DNA of 64,000 nt from Aliarcobacter trophiarum LMG 25534 (GTDB lineage Bacteria; Campylobacterota; Campylobacteria; Campylobacterales; Arcobacteraceae): NCBI RefSeq assembly GCF_003355515.1, contig NZ_CP031367.1:1550001-1614000 (forward strand), given 5' to 3'. The translations under genes and the position numbers were made by a program. Position 1 is the first letter of the stretch. Each line of letters starts with the position of its first letter. The notes beneath the pieces were generated by a model, which did no database searches, had not been told where the DNA came from, and saw only the letters and a program-made list of their open reading frames with translations. Positions 16,814 to 26,705 of the stretch are shown piece after piece.

Positions 16814-17218
16814 ATGGAATTTAGTTTATTTTTAAACTTTTTAGGCTTTTTCTTTACGGCAACTATTTTAGTAATTGCTTTCTTGTATTTATACTCTATA
16901 GTTACACCATACGATGATTACAGTCTTATTTTTAAAGAGAGTAATATTGCAGCAGCTTTAGGTTTTTCTGGAGCAATAATTGGTGTTTCTATACCACTTT
17001 ATAGTGCACTAGAGAATTCAGTATCATATTTTGATTTTGCTATTTGGGGTGTTATTGCTATTATTATTCAATTAGCTTATGCTTTTATAGTTACAAGAAT
17101 CAGTGGAAAATACTCTTTTAATGATAAGATAAATGAAGGTGTTGTTTCTGTTGGTATTTTAATGGCATTTTTATCAATTTGTATTGGTCTTTTAAATGCT
17201 GGATCTATGAGCTACTAA
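16814..17218 (+). CDS. DUF350-family membrane protein
   Basis: A small inner-membrane protein of 134 residues with four predicted helices (about 5-27, 46-66, 73-95, 111-132). The pairs of small residues in the second and fourth helices (NIAAALGFSGAIIGVSIPL and VSVGILMAFLSICIGLLNAG) match the YjfL/DUF350 family, which has internal two-fold repetition. Function is unknown; some family members sit with phage-shock or envelope-stress genes. It appears monocistronic, follows the four-repeat operator, and ends in a very stable hairpin. AAAAAAGGA precedes the ATG. Confidence 0.85.
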   Translation: MEFSLFLNFLGFFFTATILVIAFLYLYSIVTPYDDYSLIFKESNIAAALGFSGAIIGVSIPLYSALENSVSYFDFAIWGVIAIIIQLAYAFIVTRISGKYSFNDKINEGVVSVGILMAFLSICIGLLNAGSMSY

Positions 17219-17228
17219 AACTTATAAA

Positions 17229-17265
17229 TATCTATCATTTTACTTTTATATTAAAATGATAGATA
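17229..17265. terminator. Strong bidirectional terminator after the DUF350 gene
   Basis: Two perfect 14-base arms (17229-17242 and 17252-17265, reading TATCTATCATTTTA and its reverse complement) flank a 9-base loop, followed by AAAAAAA on the plus strand. It separates convergent genes. Confidence 0.85.
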
Positions 17266-17272
17266 AAAAAAT

Positions 17273-17836
17273 CTACAAATCAACCATCGCTTTAAAAGTA
17301 ACCCCTACTCTTCCAATACTCTCAATTTTTGTATGGTTTCTCTCATTTATTCTATCATCTTCTATATATTGGAAATTTATTTTTAAAATAACAGGTGTTG
17401 TATCACCTTCAATATTGTATGTATCGTAGTATTCACAAAAAAGTGCTGTTTGCGTAGAACTTATCATTGGTGGATAATCATCCAACTCTTTTTTTACATC
17501 AATTTGAAACTTCTCTACTTCACTTTCACTTTTGCATAAAGGGGTAGCACACTTTTGCACTTGTTCAACATTATCCTTATTTGGAAAACAAATAGTTGCT
17601 TTTTTTGTCTTTAAAATATTTGCTAAACTATCTTTATCACTTCCATCTTCTTTTTTCCCAATAGCTACAATTACCAAAGCTGGATTTGTAGAGATTGGGA
17701 TAAAATATGAAAATGGCGCTGCATTTAAAACTCCATCATCTTCTGTAACTATCCAAGCAATTGGTCGTGGAACTATGCTTCCTGACATTATCTTATATCT
17801 ATCTAAATCATTTACATTTTTGTAATCTAAAATCAT
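17273..17836 (-). CDS. Flavin reductase-like (FMN-binding split-barrel) protein
   Basis: A 187-residue flavoprotein of the flavin reductase-like domain family. The segment SGSIVPRPIAWIVTEDDGVLNAAPFSYF near residues 18-46 is the FMN-contact region, with the PRPIAW motif diagnostic of the DIM6/NTAB branch. It probably binds FMN and carries out NAD(P)H-linked reduction or oxygenase partnering, but no partner oxygenase is adjacent. It lies 26 bases downstream of the MFS transporter in the same direction and may be cotranscribed with it. Transport plus oxidoreduction of one compound is possible but unproved. Confidence 0.85.
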   Translation of the reverse strand: MILDYKNVNDLDRYKIMSGSIVPRPIAWIVTEDDGVLNAAPFSYFIPISTNPALVIVAIGKKEDGSDKDSLANILKTKKATICFPNKDNVEQVQKCATPLCKSESEVEKFQIDVKKELDDYPPMISSTQTALFCEYYDTYNIEGDTTPVILKINFQYIEDDRINERNHTKIESIGRVGVTFKAMVDL

Positions 17837-17862
17837 AAATTATCCTTTATTATTTTTGCTAA

Positions 17863-19047
17863 TTATATATAGCTTTTTATTTTATTATAGTAAAAAGAGT
17901 ATATCAAAAAAGCAACTCCTAAACAAATTGTAATAATAGTTGTAGTTGTAATATTTGCCATAAAACCAATAAACAAAGTTGTTAATACATTTGCTAACAT
18001 AAAAAACATATCATTATAAGATATTACTCTTCCTAAATATCTCTTTTCACATCTATTTTGTAAAAAAGCATATGTATATGACCATAAAAAAGCTGTACTA
18101 AAACCTACAAAAAATAGAGCTCCCAAAGAGAGATAAAAATCTTTTTGAACAAATGCCCAAGCTATTATTGTAACTCCTTGAAATGCTAAAAGATATTGAA
18201 GATTTTCTCTATTTATAATCTTATTTAAAAATAGTGGTCCAATCATAAGGGCAACTGCTCTAGTTGCATTTGATAAGCCAATAGCAAGAGGAACTGCTAT
18301 TAGCTCTTTATACTCATTTTTTGCTAGAATAGTAATCAAAGCATCATAAGAAGTAAGACCAACACTTGCATGTAAAATTATTAGATGAATTATAATTTTA
18401 TTGTTTCTTATATATCTTAAACCATCAAGCATAAGCTCAAGAATTTTCTCTTCTACCTTCTTATACTCAAGATTTATTTTAATTTGTATGAAAACAAAAA
18501 AAGCTATGATAAAGATAACAACATCTATTAAAATAGCACTCTTTACTCCATATAAATTTACAATAAATCCACTAGTTGCCATTCCAACTGCATAGGTAAA
18601 TGACCAAATTATCGATTGTATCTCATTTGCAGTTTGAAGCTCTTTTCCACTTGCAATTTTTGCTAAAAGTGACATTTCACTTGAAAAAAACATAGAAGCT
18701 GCACTCATTCTAATAAATATAAATATTAAAAGTAGCCACAACTGTGAAGAGTTAGAAATTAGCAAAAAACAAGCTGTCATAGATAACTCAATAAAAAGTA
18801 AAAAGACCATAAGTGGTTTTATCTTAACTCTATCAATTATTGCTCCACTAAAAGGGGCTATTAAAATTGCTGGTAAAAAGTGCATGGCTGTAACTATTGC
18901 AATTGCTAAATTGCTCGAACCAAACTCTACAACCATAGTATAAATAGCAACTGTGGAAAACCAAGCTCCAAATGATGCTATAAAATTAACCAAAGATAAG
19001 CCTCTAATAATTTGATTATCTCTTAAAAATAGAAAATAGTGTTTCAA
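17863..19047 (-). CDS. MFS transporter (MFS_3/EntS-like)
   Basis: A 394-residue polytopic protein with about 12 predicted helices. The first cytoplasmic loop carries FSGAIIDRVKIKPLM, a form of the MFS motif A, and the large-loop and helix spacing fit the MFS_3 (enterobactin exporter and macrolide-efflux-like) group. The direction is probably export, but the substrate cannot be read. It lies downstream of flhA with 36 bases between, in the same direction, so read-through from the flagellar operon is possible although it has no obvious flagellar role. Confidence 0.85.
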   Translation of the reverse strand: MKHYFLFLRDNQIIRGLSLVNFIASFGAWFSTVAIYTMVVEFGSSNLAIAIVTAMHFLPAILIAPFSGAIIDRVKIKPLMVFLLFIELSMTACFLLISNSSQLWLLLIFIFIRMSAASMFFSSEMSLLAKIASGKELQTANEIQSIIWSFTYAVGMATSGFIVNLYGVKSAILIDVVIFIIAFFVFIQIKINLEYKKVEEKILELMLDGLRYIRNNKIIIHLIILHASVGLTSYDALITILAKNEYKELIAVPLAIGLSNATRAVALMIGPLFLNKIINRENLQYLLAFQGVTIIAWAFVQKDFYLSLGALFFVGFSTAFLWSYTYAFLQNRCEKRYLGRVISYNDMFFMLANVLTTLFIGFMANITTTTIITICLGVAFLIYSFYYNKIKSYI

Positions 19048-19083
19048 AGAAATCCTTAAAAATTGTATAAAAAGTATTTAATA

Positions 19084-21195
19084 TTAGAACTCTAATGTTC
19101 CCTCTATTGCGAAGTTAGCTTTTGAATCAAGTTCTGCATGAGATAAAACAGGAATTACTAAACCAAATTTCTCATAAATTTCTGATATTCTTTTTCGTAA
19201 AACTGGATCTACAACCATAGCAACTTTTGAGAAGCCTTTTTTCTCAATCTCATCTAAAAGCTGTTTTGTCTTTGTTACAAGGTTATTTATCTCTGAAATA
19301 CTAAGCATCAACTGACTAGCTCCATGTTGCTCTTGAAGTTTACCTATAAACTGTTGTTCTAGCTCAGGTTTTATTGTAACTATATGTAAAACTCCATCAC
19401 TATCTTTATATTTTTGAGTAATAAGTCTAAATAGTTTTGCTCTTACATGCTCTAATAGTATCTCTGGTGCTTTTGTAAACTCTGCAATATCAGCGATTGC
19501 TTCAATGATTGTAAGCATATCAACAATTGGAATTTTCTCATGAAGAAGATCTTTACAAACTTTTAATAAACTTCCATAAGAAGCCACTTTCATAGCCTCT
19601 TCTACAACAATTGGGAAATCTTTTTTAAGTCTATCTATAATATCAACTATATCTTGTCTTGTAATAATATCTTCAGCAAATTTTCTAATAATCTCAGATA
19701 TATGAGTTGAGATAATTGTAGGAGCATCTACAACTGTAAAACCTTTCATCAAAGCTTCCTCTTTTAAATCTTTTGCTATCCAAATTGCATCAAGATTAAA
19801 AACAGGCTCTTTTACTTTTATCCCATCAAGACTTTCACTTGATAATCCACCCATTGCCAAAAGTTTATCTACCTCTATTCTTCCTTTTACTATTGGAATC
19901 CTTTTTAAGTAAAACTGATACTCATTTGCTCCTAAATTTGTATCATCTGATATTCTAATTTGTGGAATAATAAACCCTAACTCTGCTGCTATATTTTTTC
20001 TTATCGCTTTTATTTTATCAAGAAGTTCAGAGTTTCCTTGGACTAATTGTAAAAGTCTAATTCCTAACTTTAACTCCAAAACTTCAAGTTTCATAACGGT
20101 CTCTATACTTTGGCTCTCATCAGGAACAGCTGCTGCTCTTTTTTTCTCTTTTAAATCTTCTGGTTTTTCAATCTTTTTAATAACTTGTGGTTTAAAGAAT
20201 CTAGTAATGATATTATCTTCACCTTTTTCCATCATAACAATAATATAACCTAAAGCTGCCATTAAAAGCCCCATAGTCATCAAAATTCCTGTTGGGAAAC
20301 CTGGAACTAGTGCAAAAAGCATTAGACCAATTCCAACCAAAATCAAAGATTTTGTATCTTTTAATAGTTGATTTACTGCTCTTGTTGCAAATCTCTCATC
20401 ATCTGTATTTGATCTTGTTATTATAATAGCAGTTGCAGTTGATGTTAAAAGAGCTGGGATTTGAGCAACTAAACCATCCCCAATAGTTAAAATTGTATAT
20501 ATATTTGCAGCTTCACTAGCTCCTAAATCATGCTGGAAAATACCAACTAAAAGTCCACCTATAATATTTACAACTGTAATAATAATTCCAGCAACCGCAT
20601 CACCTTTTACAAATTTTGAAGATCCATCCATTGCTCCATAGAAATTTGCCTCAGTTATAAGTGCTTTTCTTCTCTCTTGAGCCTCTTTATCATCTATAAA
20701 TCCAGCATTTAAATCAGCATCAATTGCCATTTGTTTCCCAGGCATTGAGTCAAGTGTAAACCTAGCTGTTACCTCAGCAACCCTTGTAGCACCCTTTGTT
20801 ACAACCATAAAGTTGATTAAAACTAAGATTATAAAAATAACAACTCCAATAACCATATTACCACCAACAACAAACTCTCCAAAGGCTGAAATAATAGTAC
20901 TTACTGCTTCTGGTCCATTGTGACCATCTGCTAGAATAGACCTTGTTGTTGCAATACTAAGGGCTAACCTAAAGATAACAAGTATCAATAAAAGTGTTGG
21001 GAAAGTGGTCAAATCTGCCGGTTTTTGAATATATAAAGAGATTAATAAAATTAAAAACGATAGTGCCAAAGAGATAGATATAAAAAAGTCAATAGCAACT
21101 TGATTTAAAGGGATTATAATAATAGCAAGCATTGATAAGAACAATGCTACTGCTATTAAATCCCTAGAGAAAAGAACCTTAAAATTAAACTTCAT
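19084..21195 (-). CDS. flhA: Flagellar export gate protein FlhA
   Basis: Largest subunit of the flagellar type III export gate. Eight membrane helices occupy about residues 10-335, with the family's conserved cytoplasmic FHIPEP-region sequence (RFTLDSMPGKQMAIDADLNAG) at about 146-166. The C-terminal domain of about 340 residues binds FliI, FliH and substrate-chaperone complexes and forms the nonameric ring. The length of 703 is typical. It lies downstream of flgL by 19 bases in the same direction and is the last flagellar gene of the leftward run. Confidence 0.97.
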   Translation of the reverse strand: MKFNFKVLFSRDLIAVALFLSMLAIIIIPLNQVAIDFFISISLALSFLILLISLYIQKPADLTTFPTLLLILVIFRLALSIATTRSILADGHNGPEAVSTIISAFGEFVVGGNMVIGVVIFIILVLINFMVVTKGATRVAEVTARFTLDSMPGKQMAIDADLNAGFIDDKEAQERRKALITEANFYGAMDGSSKFVKGDAVAGIIITVVNIIGGLLVGIFQHDLGASEAANIYTILTIGDGLVAQIPALLTSTATAIIITRSNTDDERFATRAVNQLLKDTKSLILVGIGLMLFALVPGFPTGILMTMGLLMAALGYIIVMMEKGEDNIITRFFKPQVIKKIEKPEDLKEKKRAAAVPDESQSIETVMKLEVLELKLGIRLLQLVQGNSELLDKIKAIRKNIAAELGFIIPQIRISDDTNLGANEYQFYLKRIPIVKGRIEVDKLLAMGGLSSESLDGIKVKEPVFNLDAIWIAKDLKEEALMKGFTVVDAPTIISTHISEIIRKFAEDIITRQDIVDIIDRLKKDFPIVVEEAMKVASYGSLLKVCKDLLHEKIPIVDMLTIIEAIADIAEFTKAPEILLEHVRAKLFRLITQKYKDSDGVLHIVTIKPELEQQFIGKLQEQHGASQLMLSISEINNLVTKTKQLLDEIEKKGFSKVAMVVDPVLRKRISEIYEKFGLVIPVLSHAELDSKANFAIEGTLEF

Positions 21196-21214
21196 ATAAA
21201 AAATTTTAGTTAAT

Positions 21215-22345
21215 TTATCTCATAAAATTAACTAAAGACAACTCAAATGTTCTATTAATTGTTGAATATAGTGCGGCATATGATATTTCAAGAGATTTTA
21301 ACTCTACAGCTACCTCTGATAAATTTGAATTACCTAGTTCTATATCCAATGCTTTTAACTGAGTAATCCTAGACTCTAATCTCTCTTGAGACACTTCAAA
21401 AGTTTTATTTTTTGCTCCTAAATCTGAGTGTGCGATTATTGCACTATCATAAGATTTTGTTGCATTATCTATAGCTTCTGAAATTCCAGCTCTTCTCTCC
21501 TCATAAGTTAATGTAGGATTACCTAAAGCATCTAATCCTCTTAAACTCTTAATTGCATCATCTAGCATATCAAAAGTACTTCTTTTTGCTTCAAATTTTG
21601 TTCCATCTACATTTGGTAAAGTTGTTGTATATTCAGTTGATGGAGCAACTGGTGGAGTAACTGTCAATGTTTCAGTTGAACCATCCCAATTTGTTTTTGT
21701 AAGTGTATTTGCTACGCTATCAAACATCCACTCTTTTCCATCTTGATCTATGATTTTATCGTTCTCTTTAAAACTAAGAGTATCTCCTTTTAAACCACTA
21801 TTTGCTACATAAAAAAAAGCATCTATTCCATTTATTCCTCTTTCTCTATAAGAGCCATCATCTATTGCTATTTTTCTTAAACTTGAATCTCCATTGTATG
21901 TTACTTTTCCAGAAGCATCCATTGAAAATGGTTTAATAGAAGCATCACTTCCTGCAAAAACATACTGACCTTCTGTTTGAGTATTTGCTAAATCAAATAT
22001 ATTTTGTTTGTATCCTTCTATAACCTTTGCAATGGCTTCAAGTCCTTCTATACTCGTAGTTGAAGTATTTGCCTTTATTAACTCTTCAGCTTTTATCTTC
22101 TCTAAAAGATTTTTAACCTCTTTCATAGCAGTATCAGATGTTTTATTTAAAACATCTGCTCTTTCTATTTGTGCTTTTATACCTGTTTGAGTTTTTATCT
22201 TATCATCTGTATGAACTAATCTTCCAAAAGTAACTGAATCATCACTACCAAACTGTAGCTTTCTTCCACCCATTTGGAAATTTAGCTTTGATTGGTATCT
22301 ATCCATATTCCCCAATCTATAATTTGTTGAATCTAATGAAATCAT
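21215..22345 (-). CDS. flgL: Hook-filament junction protein FlgL
   Basis: Flagellin-like protein of 376 residues that joins the hook cap protein FlgK to the filament. The N-terminus has the flagellin-like coiled segment (LNFQMGGRKLQFGSDDSVTFGRL), the centre is a variable domain with GQYVFAGSD near 127-135, and the C-terminus has SNLSEVAVELKSLEISYAALYSTINRTFELSLVNFM, the FlgL/flagellin D0-D1 helix. The start codon overlaps the fliI stop (ATGA). No flgK occurs in the window. The central region is longer and less conserved, as is usual. Confidence 0.92.
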   Translation of the reverse strand: MISLDSTNYRLGNMDRYQSKLNFQMGGRKLQFGSDDSVTFGRLVHTDDKIKTQTGIKAQIERADVLNKTSDTAMKEVKNLLEKIKAEELIKANTSTTSIEGLEAIAKVIEGYKQNIFDLANTQTEGQYVFAGSDASIKPFSMDASGKVTYNGDSSLRKIAIDDGSYRERGINGIDAFFYVANSGLKGDTLSFKENDKIIDQDGKEWMFDSVANTLTKTNWDGSTETLTVTPPVAPSTEYTTTLPNVDGTKFEAKRSTFDMLDDAIKSLRGLDALGNPTLTYEERRAGISEAIDNATKSYDSAIIAHSDLGAKNKTFEVSQERLESRITQLKALDIELGNSNLSEVAVELKSLEISYAALYSTINRTFELSLVNFMR

Positions 22346-23646
22346 TGTAAAACCTTTCTTAAGTTTGTGACAATCTCATCAAAAGAGTGTTTTTCTAATG
22401 TTCCTTGAGTAAGGAACTCTCTAGTTTTTTCTCTTTTTTCAATAGCTTTGTCAAGTTCTAAATCTGCACCTTTTTTATATGCACCAACTCTTATTAAAAC
22501 TTCGTTCTCTTTTATTAGTGATAATACTCTTTTTAACTTTAAAAAATCATTATAATGCTCTTTTGTTACAACTTTATCTATTACCCTTGAGGCTGATTTT
22601 AATATATTTATTGGTGGATAAAAACCTTGTTCAGTTAAATCTCTTGTTAGAACTATATGTCCATCAAGTATAGACCTACTTTGGTCGGCTATTGGATCAT
22701 TCAAATCATCACCATCAACCAAAACTGTAAAAAAAGCTGTAATCGAACCTTTTTTACTATTTCCTGCTCTCTCCATTAGTTGTGGTAAAAGTGCAAAAAC
22801 AGAAGGTGGATAACCACGACTTACTGGTGGTTCTCCTGTGCTAAGACCTATTTCTCTTTGTGCCATAGCAAACCTTGTAACACTATCCATCATAAGAAGT
22901 ACATCATGCCCTTTATCTCTAAAATATTCAGCTATTGCCATAGCAGTAAAGGCACCATATTTCCGCATAAGAGGGGACTCATCTGAAGTTGCCGTTACAA
23001 TTACAGTATTTGTAAGGTCATTGTCTAGATTATAGTGAATAAACTCTGGAATTTCTCTTCCTCTTTCACCTATTAGTGCAATTATTTTTATAGTTGCTTC
23101 ACAACCCTTTACTATCATTCCCATAAGTGTTGATTTTCCAACACCACTTCCAGCAAAAATACCAACTTTTTGACCTTTTCCACATGTAAGCATTGAATCT
23201 ATTGCTTTTACACCGGTTGCAAATTTTTGGTCAATAATTCCTCTATCAAGTGGTGACATACTCTCTTTATTGATTGGAGAGTTTGTATCCAAATCCCTTA
23301 TTTTTCCCAAATCATCAATAGGCTCGCCCAAAGCATTTACGACTCTTCCTAAAAGACCATCTCCACACTTAATAGTTAGTCCATCTCGCTGTAAAAAAAC
23401 CTTATCATTTATCTTAAACCCATCTACAAATGAAAAAGGAACTATTACAAAAGAGTTATCATTTAAAACTGTAACCATTCCTAAAACTGTATATAATTTT
23501 TGTACTGATTCAATTCTTACAATATCCCCAACAGCAACATCTAAACCAATAGCGCTTAATGTAACAGCTGATATATTTACGACTCTTCCAAAAGCTATAT
23601 TCAAACTATTTGAATCTATTTTTTCCAGTATATCATCTATATTCAT
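22342..23646 (-). CDS. fliI: Flagellum-specific ATPase FliI
   Basis: Hexameric ATPase that unfolds and delivers export substrates to the FlhA/FlhB gate. Walker A GSGVGKST lies at 166-173, with the downstream ALIGERGREIPEF and Walker B-type LLMMDSVTRFAMAQREIGLSTGEPP sequence of the F1-beta/T3SS ATPase family. The length of 434 is typical. It overlaps flgL by four bases downstream, and its ATG overlaps the stop of the large TPR gene upstream, so all three are probably translationally coupled. Confidence 0.97.
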   Translation of the reverse strand: MNIDDILEKIDSNSLNIAFGRVVNISAVTLSAIGLDVAVGDIVRIESVQKLYTVLGMVTVLNDNSFVIVPFSFVDGFKINDKVFLQRDGLTIKCGDGLLGRVVNALGEPIDDLGKIRDLDTNSPINKESMSPLDRGIIDQKFATGVKAIDSMLTCGKGQKVGIFAGSGVGKSTLMGMIVKGCEATIKIIALIGERGREIPEFIHYNLDNDLTNTVIVTATSDESPLMRKYGAFTAMAIAEYFRDKGHDVLLMMDSVTRFAMAQREIGLSTGEPPVSRGYPPSVFALLPQLMERAGNSKKGSITAFFTVLVDGDDLNDPIADQSRSILDGHIVLTRDLTEQGFYPPINILKSASRVIDKVVTKEHYNDFLKLKRVLSLIKENEVLIRVGAYKKGADLELDKAIEKREKTREFLTQGTLEKHSFDEIVTNLRKVLQ

Positions 23647-25643
23647 GGATCAATTCCATTACACATATTTTTATAAAAATTATCCTCTATTTTTACATTT
23701 CTACACTTTTCTAAATATATCTCTTTTTTATCTTTTTGTTCTAAGCTATCATACAAAGTCAAAATATCATAGTAAAGTTTTATCTCCTCACTAGGTTTTA
23801 TATTTTTAGAATTTTGTATAGCTTGAACAAGATAGTTTACAGCTTCCTGAAGATTATTTTGCTCTTTTGCAAATCTTGCTTCTTCACTTTCAACAAAAGG
23901 AGAATATACATAAGCCTTAAACTCATTCTGCTTATTATATAAAGCCCTTAAGATATCTCTTGCCTCTTTTATTTTATTCTCTTTAATTAAGTATAGATAA
24001 AAATCATAATAGAAATCTATTATTATTGGATTACTCCTATTTTTATCTATTAATTTACTATCTTCTAGGCTATTTCTAAAAAATCTATCCAATTTTACTG
24101 AGTTATTATTAATCTTTAAAACCTGATATTTATACAAAAACTCCTCTTGTAATATATCATTATCTTTTGATTTTTCTATTTTTGATGAGTAATATAAAGC
24201 ATCATCTATCTCTTCAAGATCTAAAGCCATAGCTTCCAATACTAAATAGATATCTAAATCTTCTGTATCTTTAAATATCTCTTTAAATTGCTTATAATTT
24301 TCAATAGAAGGAACTTCTCTAATACATCTAATAAACTCATTTTTTAAGCTATCATCATGAAGTATATCTTTAAAAATATCTGTTTTTAAATCTTTTAAAA
24401 CATGACTTAATTTAACACACTCTTGTTCTTCTATATACTCTTTTATAACTCCCAAATATGTTTTATCTAAAAGTTCATCAATATTTCCAAAACCAAATCG
24501 CTTTAATATATCTTTTGGTATATCTTTATAGATTTTTTGCATTTTAATTGCATCTTCATATTTTTTATTAAAATTATTGTTAATCAACTCTTGAAGTAGT
24601 GCTTTATTTTGCATATCTTCACTATTTTGATATTTATCTGCTACATCACTTGGTAGAATAGCTTTTTGTCTCATCTTTATCTCATCATAAAACATTGAAG
24701 CATTATCATAGTTTTCACTCTTTGGATAGTTATCTTTAATATCCTTATATAAAAATTTAGCAAGATTTAAATAGTTATCTGTTTTATCATATAACTTCAT
24801 ATATAAATTTGCCAATCTATATTTTGTTTGCTCTAAAACATCATCTTTTTTTGAACTTATAATCAGATTTTTTAAAATATTAATAGCATGTGGTGTCATA
24901 TCAAGTTTCAAAAGTGTATCAACTCTTTGATTTGCTAAAATATAATCGTTAGAATAAAAAGATGGGTTTGCAAATAATAACTGTTTCATAAGTTCATCTG
25001 CCTCTTCTTTCTTTCCTTCTAGTAAATATATATCAAAAAGTTCATTTGCTACCATTGAGGCGATAGTCTTATCTATTGTTAAACTCAAAGCTTCAAAGAG
25101 CATTTTTGAAGCTCTTTTATAATCTTTTTGATACTTAAAAATTTTTGCTAAAGATATTTTCCCTTTCGCATTTGCCTCTTTATCGTCAAAAATATCTATT
25201 ACAGTTTGAGCATAATACCTCGCATCTTCTACTTTATTTATATTTATCTTTAAATCTATCAAAATTAAATATGCTTTTAATAAATCCTCTTGGTCTATAA
25301 GTGATGTATTAATGGCATTCTCTAGCTCTTTTGCACTATCATTTATATGCTGCTTTGAGTTTGTTTTTAAAACTAATTCTGAGTAGAGTATCAAAATATC
25401 TGAATTTAAAAGTGATACTTTATTATTATCTTTTATAGGTTTTAATTTTTTAAAAGCTTCATGAAGTTTTCCATCTTGTGCTATTGATTTTATATAATCC
25501 AACTCATTTAAAGTATTTATTATTGTCTCTTTTGTTTTTGTTGGAATTTGCTTCCCATTTGAGTCTATAAAACTATAATAAAAATCTCTATCTTTTGCAT
25601 CTAAAAGAGAAATTAGAAGTATAAATATAGTTAAAAATCTCAA
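23643..25643 (-). CDS. Periplasmic TPR-repeat protein, 666 residues
   Basis: Hypothetical protein inserted between flhB and fliI. It begins with a signal-like helix (MRFLTIFILLISLLDA) and has no further membrane helix. The body is all-helical with repeated TPR/SEL1-like units, for example KISLAKIFKYQKDYKRASKMLF and a YLLEGKKEEADELMKQLLFANP segment. The start is TTG 25643 with AAAGG upstream. Its position in the export-gate operon and the overlap with fliI suggest a flagellar role. Campylobacter PflA, a periplasmic TPR protein of the motor disc, is a plausible counterpart, but the identity is unproved. Confidence 0.75.
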   Translation of the reverse strand: MRFLTIFILLISLLDAKDRDFYYSFIDSNGKQIPTKTKETIINTLNELDYIKSIAQDGKLHEAFKKLKPIKDNNKVSLLNSDILILYSELVLKTNSKQHINDSAKELENAINTSLIDQEDLLKAYLILIDLKININKVEDARYYAQTVIDIFDDKEANAKGKISLAKIFKYQKDYKRASKMLFEALSLTIDKTIASMVANELFDIYLLEGKKEEADELMKQLLFANPSFYSNDYILANQRVDTLLKLDMTPHAINILKNLIISSKKDDVLEQTKYRLANLYMKLYDKTDNYLNLAKFLYKDIKDNYPKSENYDNASMFYDEIKMRQKAILPSDVADKYQNSEDMQNKALLQELINNNFNKKYEDAIKMQKIYKDIPKDILKRFGFGNIDELLDKTYLGVIKEYIEEQECVKLSHVLKDLKTDIFKDILHDDSLKNEFIRCIREVPSIENYKQFKEIFKDTEDLDIYLVLEAMALDLEEIDDALYYSSKIEKSKDNDILQEEFLYKYQVLKINNNSVKLDRFFRNSLEDSKLIDKNRSNPIIIDFYYDFYLYLIKENKIKEARDILRALYNKQNEFKAYVYSPFVESEEARFAKEQNNLQEAVNYLVQAIQNSKNIKPSEEIKLYYDILTLYDSLEQKDKKEIYLEKCRNVKIEDNFYKNMCNGIDP

Positions 25644-25647
25644 AATT

Positions 25648-26697
25648 CTACCTTTTTTTCTTTAGTTCATAAACATAAGAGAAAATCTCTGCAATTGCTT
25701 TATAAAACTCTTGAGGAACTTCTCTTTCCAACTCTATTTGCTCATACAAAGCACGAGCTAAAGTAGGATTTTCTATTATTGTTACACCATTTTCTTTTGC
25801 TACTTCTTTTATCTTCAAAGCTATAAAATCTATCCCTTTTGCTACAAGCAAAGGAGCTTGATTTTTTGAACTTTCATACTTTAAAGCAACAGCATAGTGT
25901 GTTGGATTTGTAATAACAACATCTGCTTCAGGAACACTTCCCATCATTCTTTTTTGTGCCATTTGCATCTGAATTCTTCGTATTCTTCCCTTAACTTGAG
26001 GATCTCCCTCCATGTTTTTATATTCATCTTTAATCTCTTGCTTACTCATCTTTAAAGATTTCATATAGTAGTGTTTAGAAAAATAGAAGTCTATTATAGC
26101 AAAAATAATAATAATAAACAAAATAGTAAATACAAACACTATAATCAAGTCAATCATAGCTTCTATAGTTGCATTTAGCTCTTTATTCATCATTATTAAA
26201 AAATCTTGATATGTCAATGAAAAAAGCAAAAACATAACCCAAACTATCACAGATAACTTTAATGTTAATTTAAGGGCTTCCAACAGTTTTTTTAAGCTAA
26301 AAATGTTTTTAAACCCTTTTATTGGGTCTAGTTTTTGTAAATCAAGTTTCAAAGGGGTTGCAATAAAACCAAACTGCATCCAATTAGAAGCAAGTGCCAA
26401 TACAAATACTAATAGATAAATAGGAGATAAAGCTTTTATAAGTATTGTTGCAACTGCAATTGTAATTGTAAAATAGGTACTCTCTTCTAATTCTTGTCCA
26501 ATAAATCCATAAATATATAGCATAAGCTTTTTTATCTCTAAAAATGAGAATCCAGATAAAAATATGAGATATACAGAACCAAAGGTTAAAATTGCTGCAC
26601 CAGCTACTTCAACAGATTTACCTACATTTCCTTCTTTTCTAGCATCTTCTATCTTTTTGGATGTGGGTTCTTCAGTTTTTTCTTCATCATCAGCCAT
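25648..26697 (-). CDS. flhB: Flagellar export switch protein FlhB
   Basis: Inner-membrane export protein whose cytoplasmic domain cleaves itself to switch from rod/hook to filament substrates. The autocleavage motif NPTH is at 264-267. The N-terminus is acidic and Lys-rich (EKTEEPTSKKIEDARKEG, typical), four helices lie between about 30 and 205, and the C-terminus contains PEADVVITNPTHYAVALKYE. The length of 349 is normal. It follows fliR by 8 bases and partners FliK in length sensing; both are in this operon. Confidence 0.97.
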   Translation of the reverse strand: MADDEEKTEEPTSKKIEDARKEGNVGKSVEVAGAAILTFGSVYLIFLSGFSFLEIKKLMLYIYGFIGQELEESTYFTITIAVATILIKALSPIYLLVFVLALASNWMQFGFIATPLKLDLQKLDPIKGFKNIFSLKKLLEALKLTLKLSVIVWVMFLLFSLTYQDFLIMMNKELNATIEAMIDLIIVFVFTILFIIIIFAIIDFYFSKHYYMKSLKMSKQEIKDEYKNMEGDPQVKGRIRRIQMQMAQKRMMGSVPEADVVITNPTHYAVALKYESSKNQAPLLVAKGIDFIALKIKEVAKENGVTIIENPTLARALYEQIELEREVPQEFYKAIAEIFSYVYELKKKR

Positions 26698-26705
26698 AAA
26701 AGTTC

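Noticed and set aside
23270-23794. Long rightward open frame over fliI and the TPR gene.
   Set aside because: It lies entirely antisense to two strongly supported genes and has a low-complexity, Ser/Phe-rich translation with no family resemblance.
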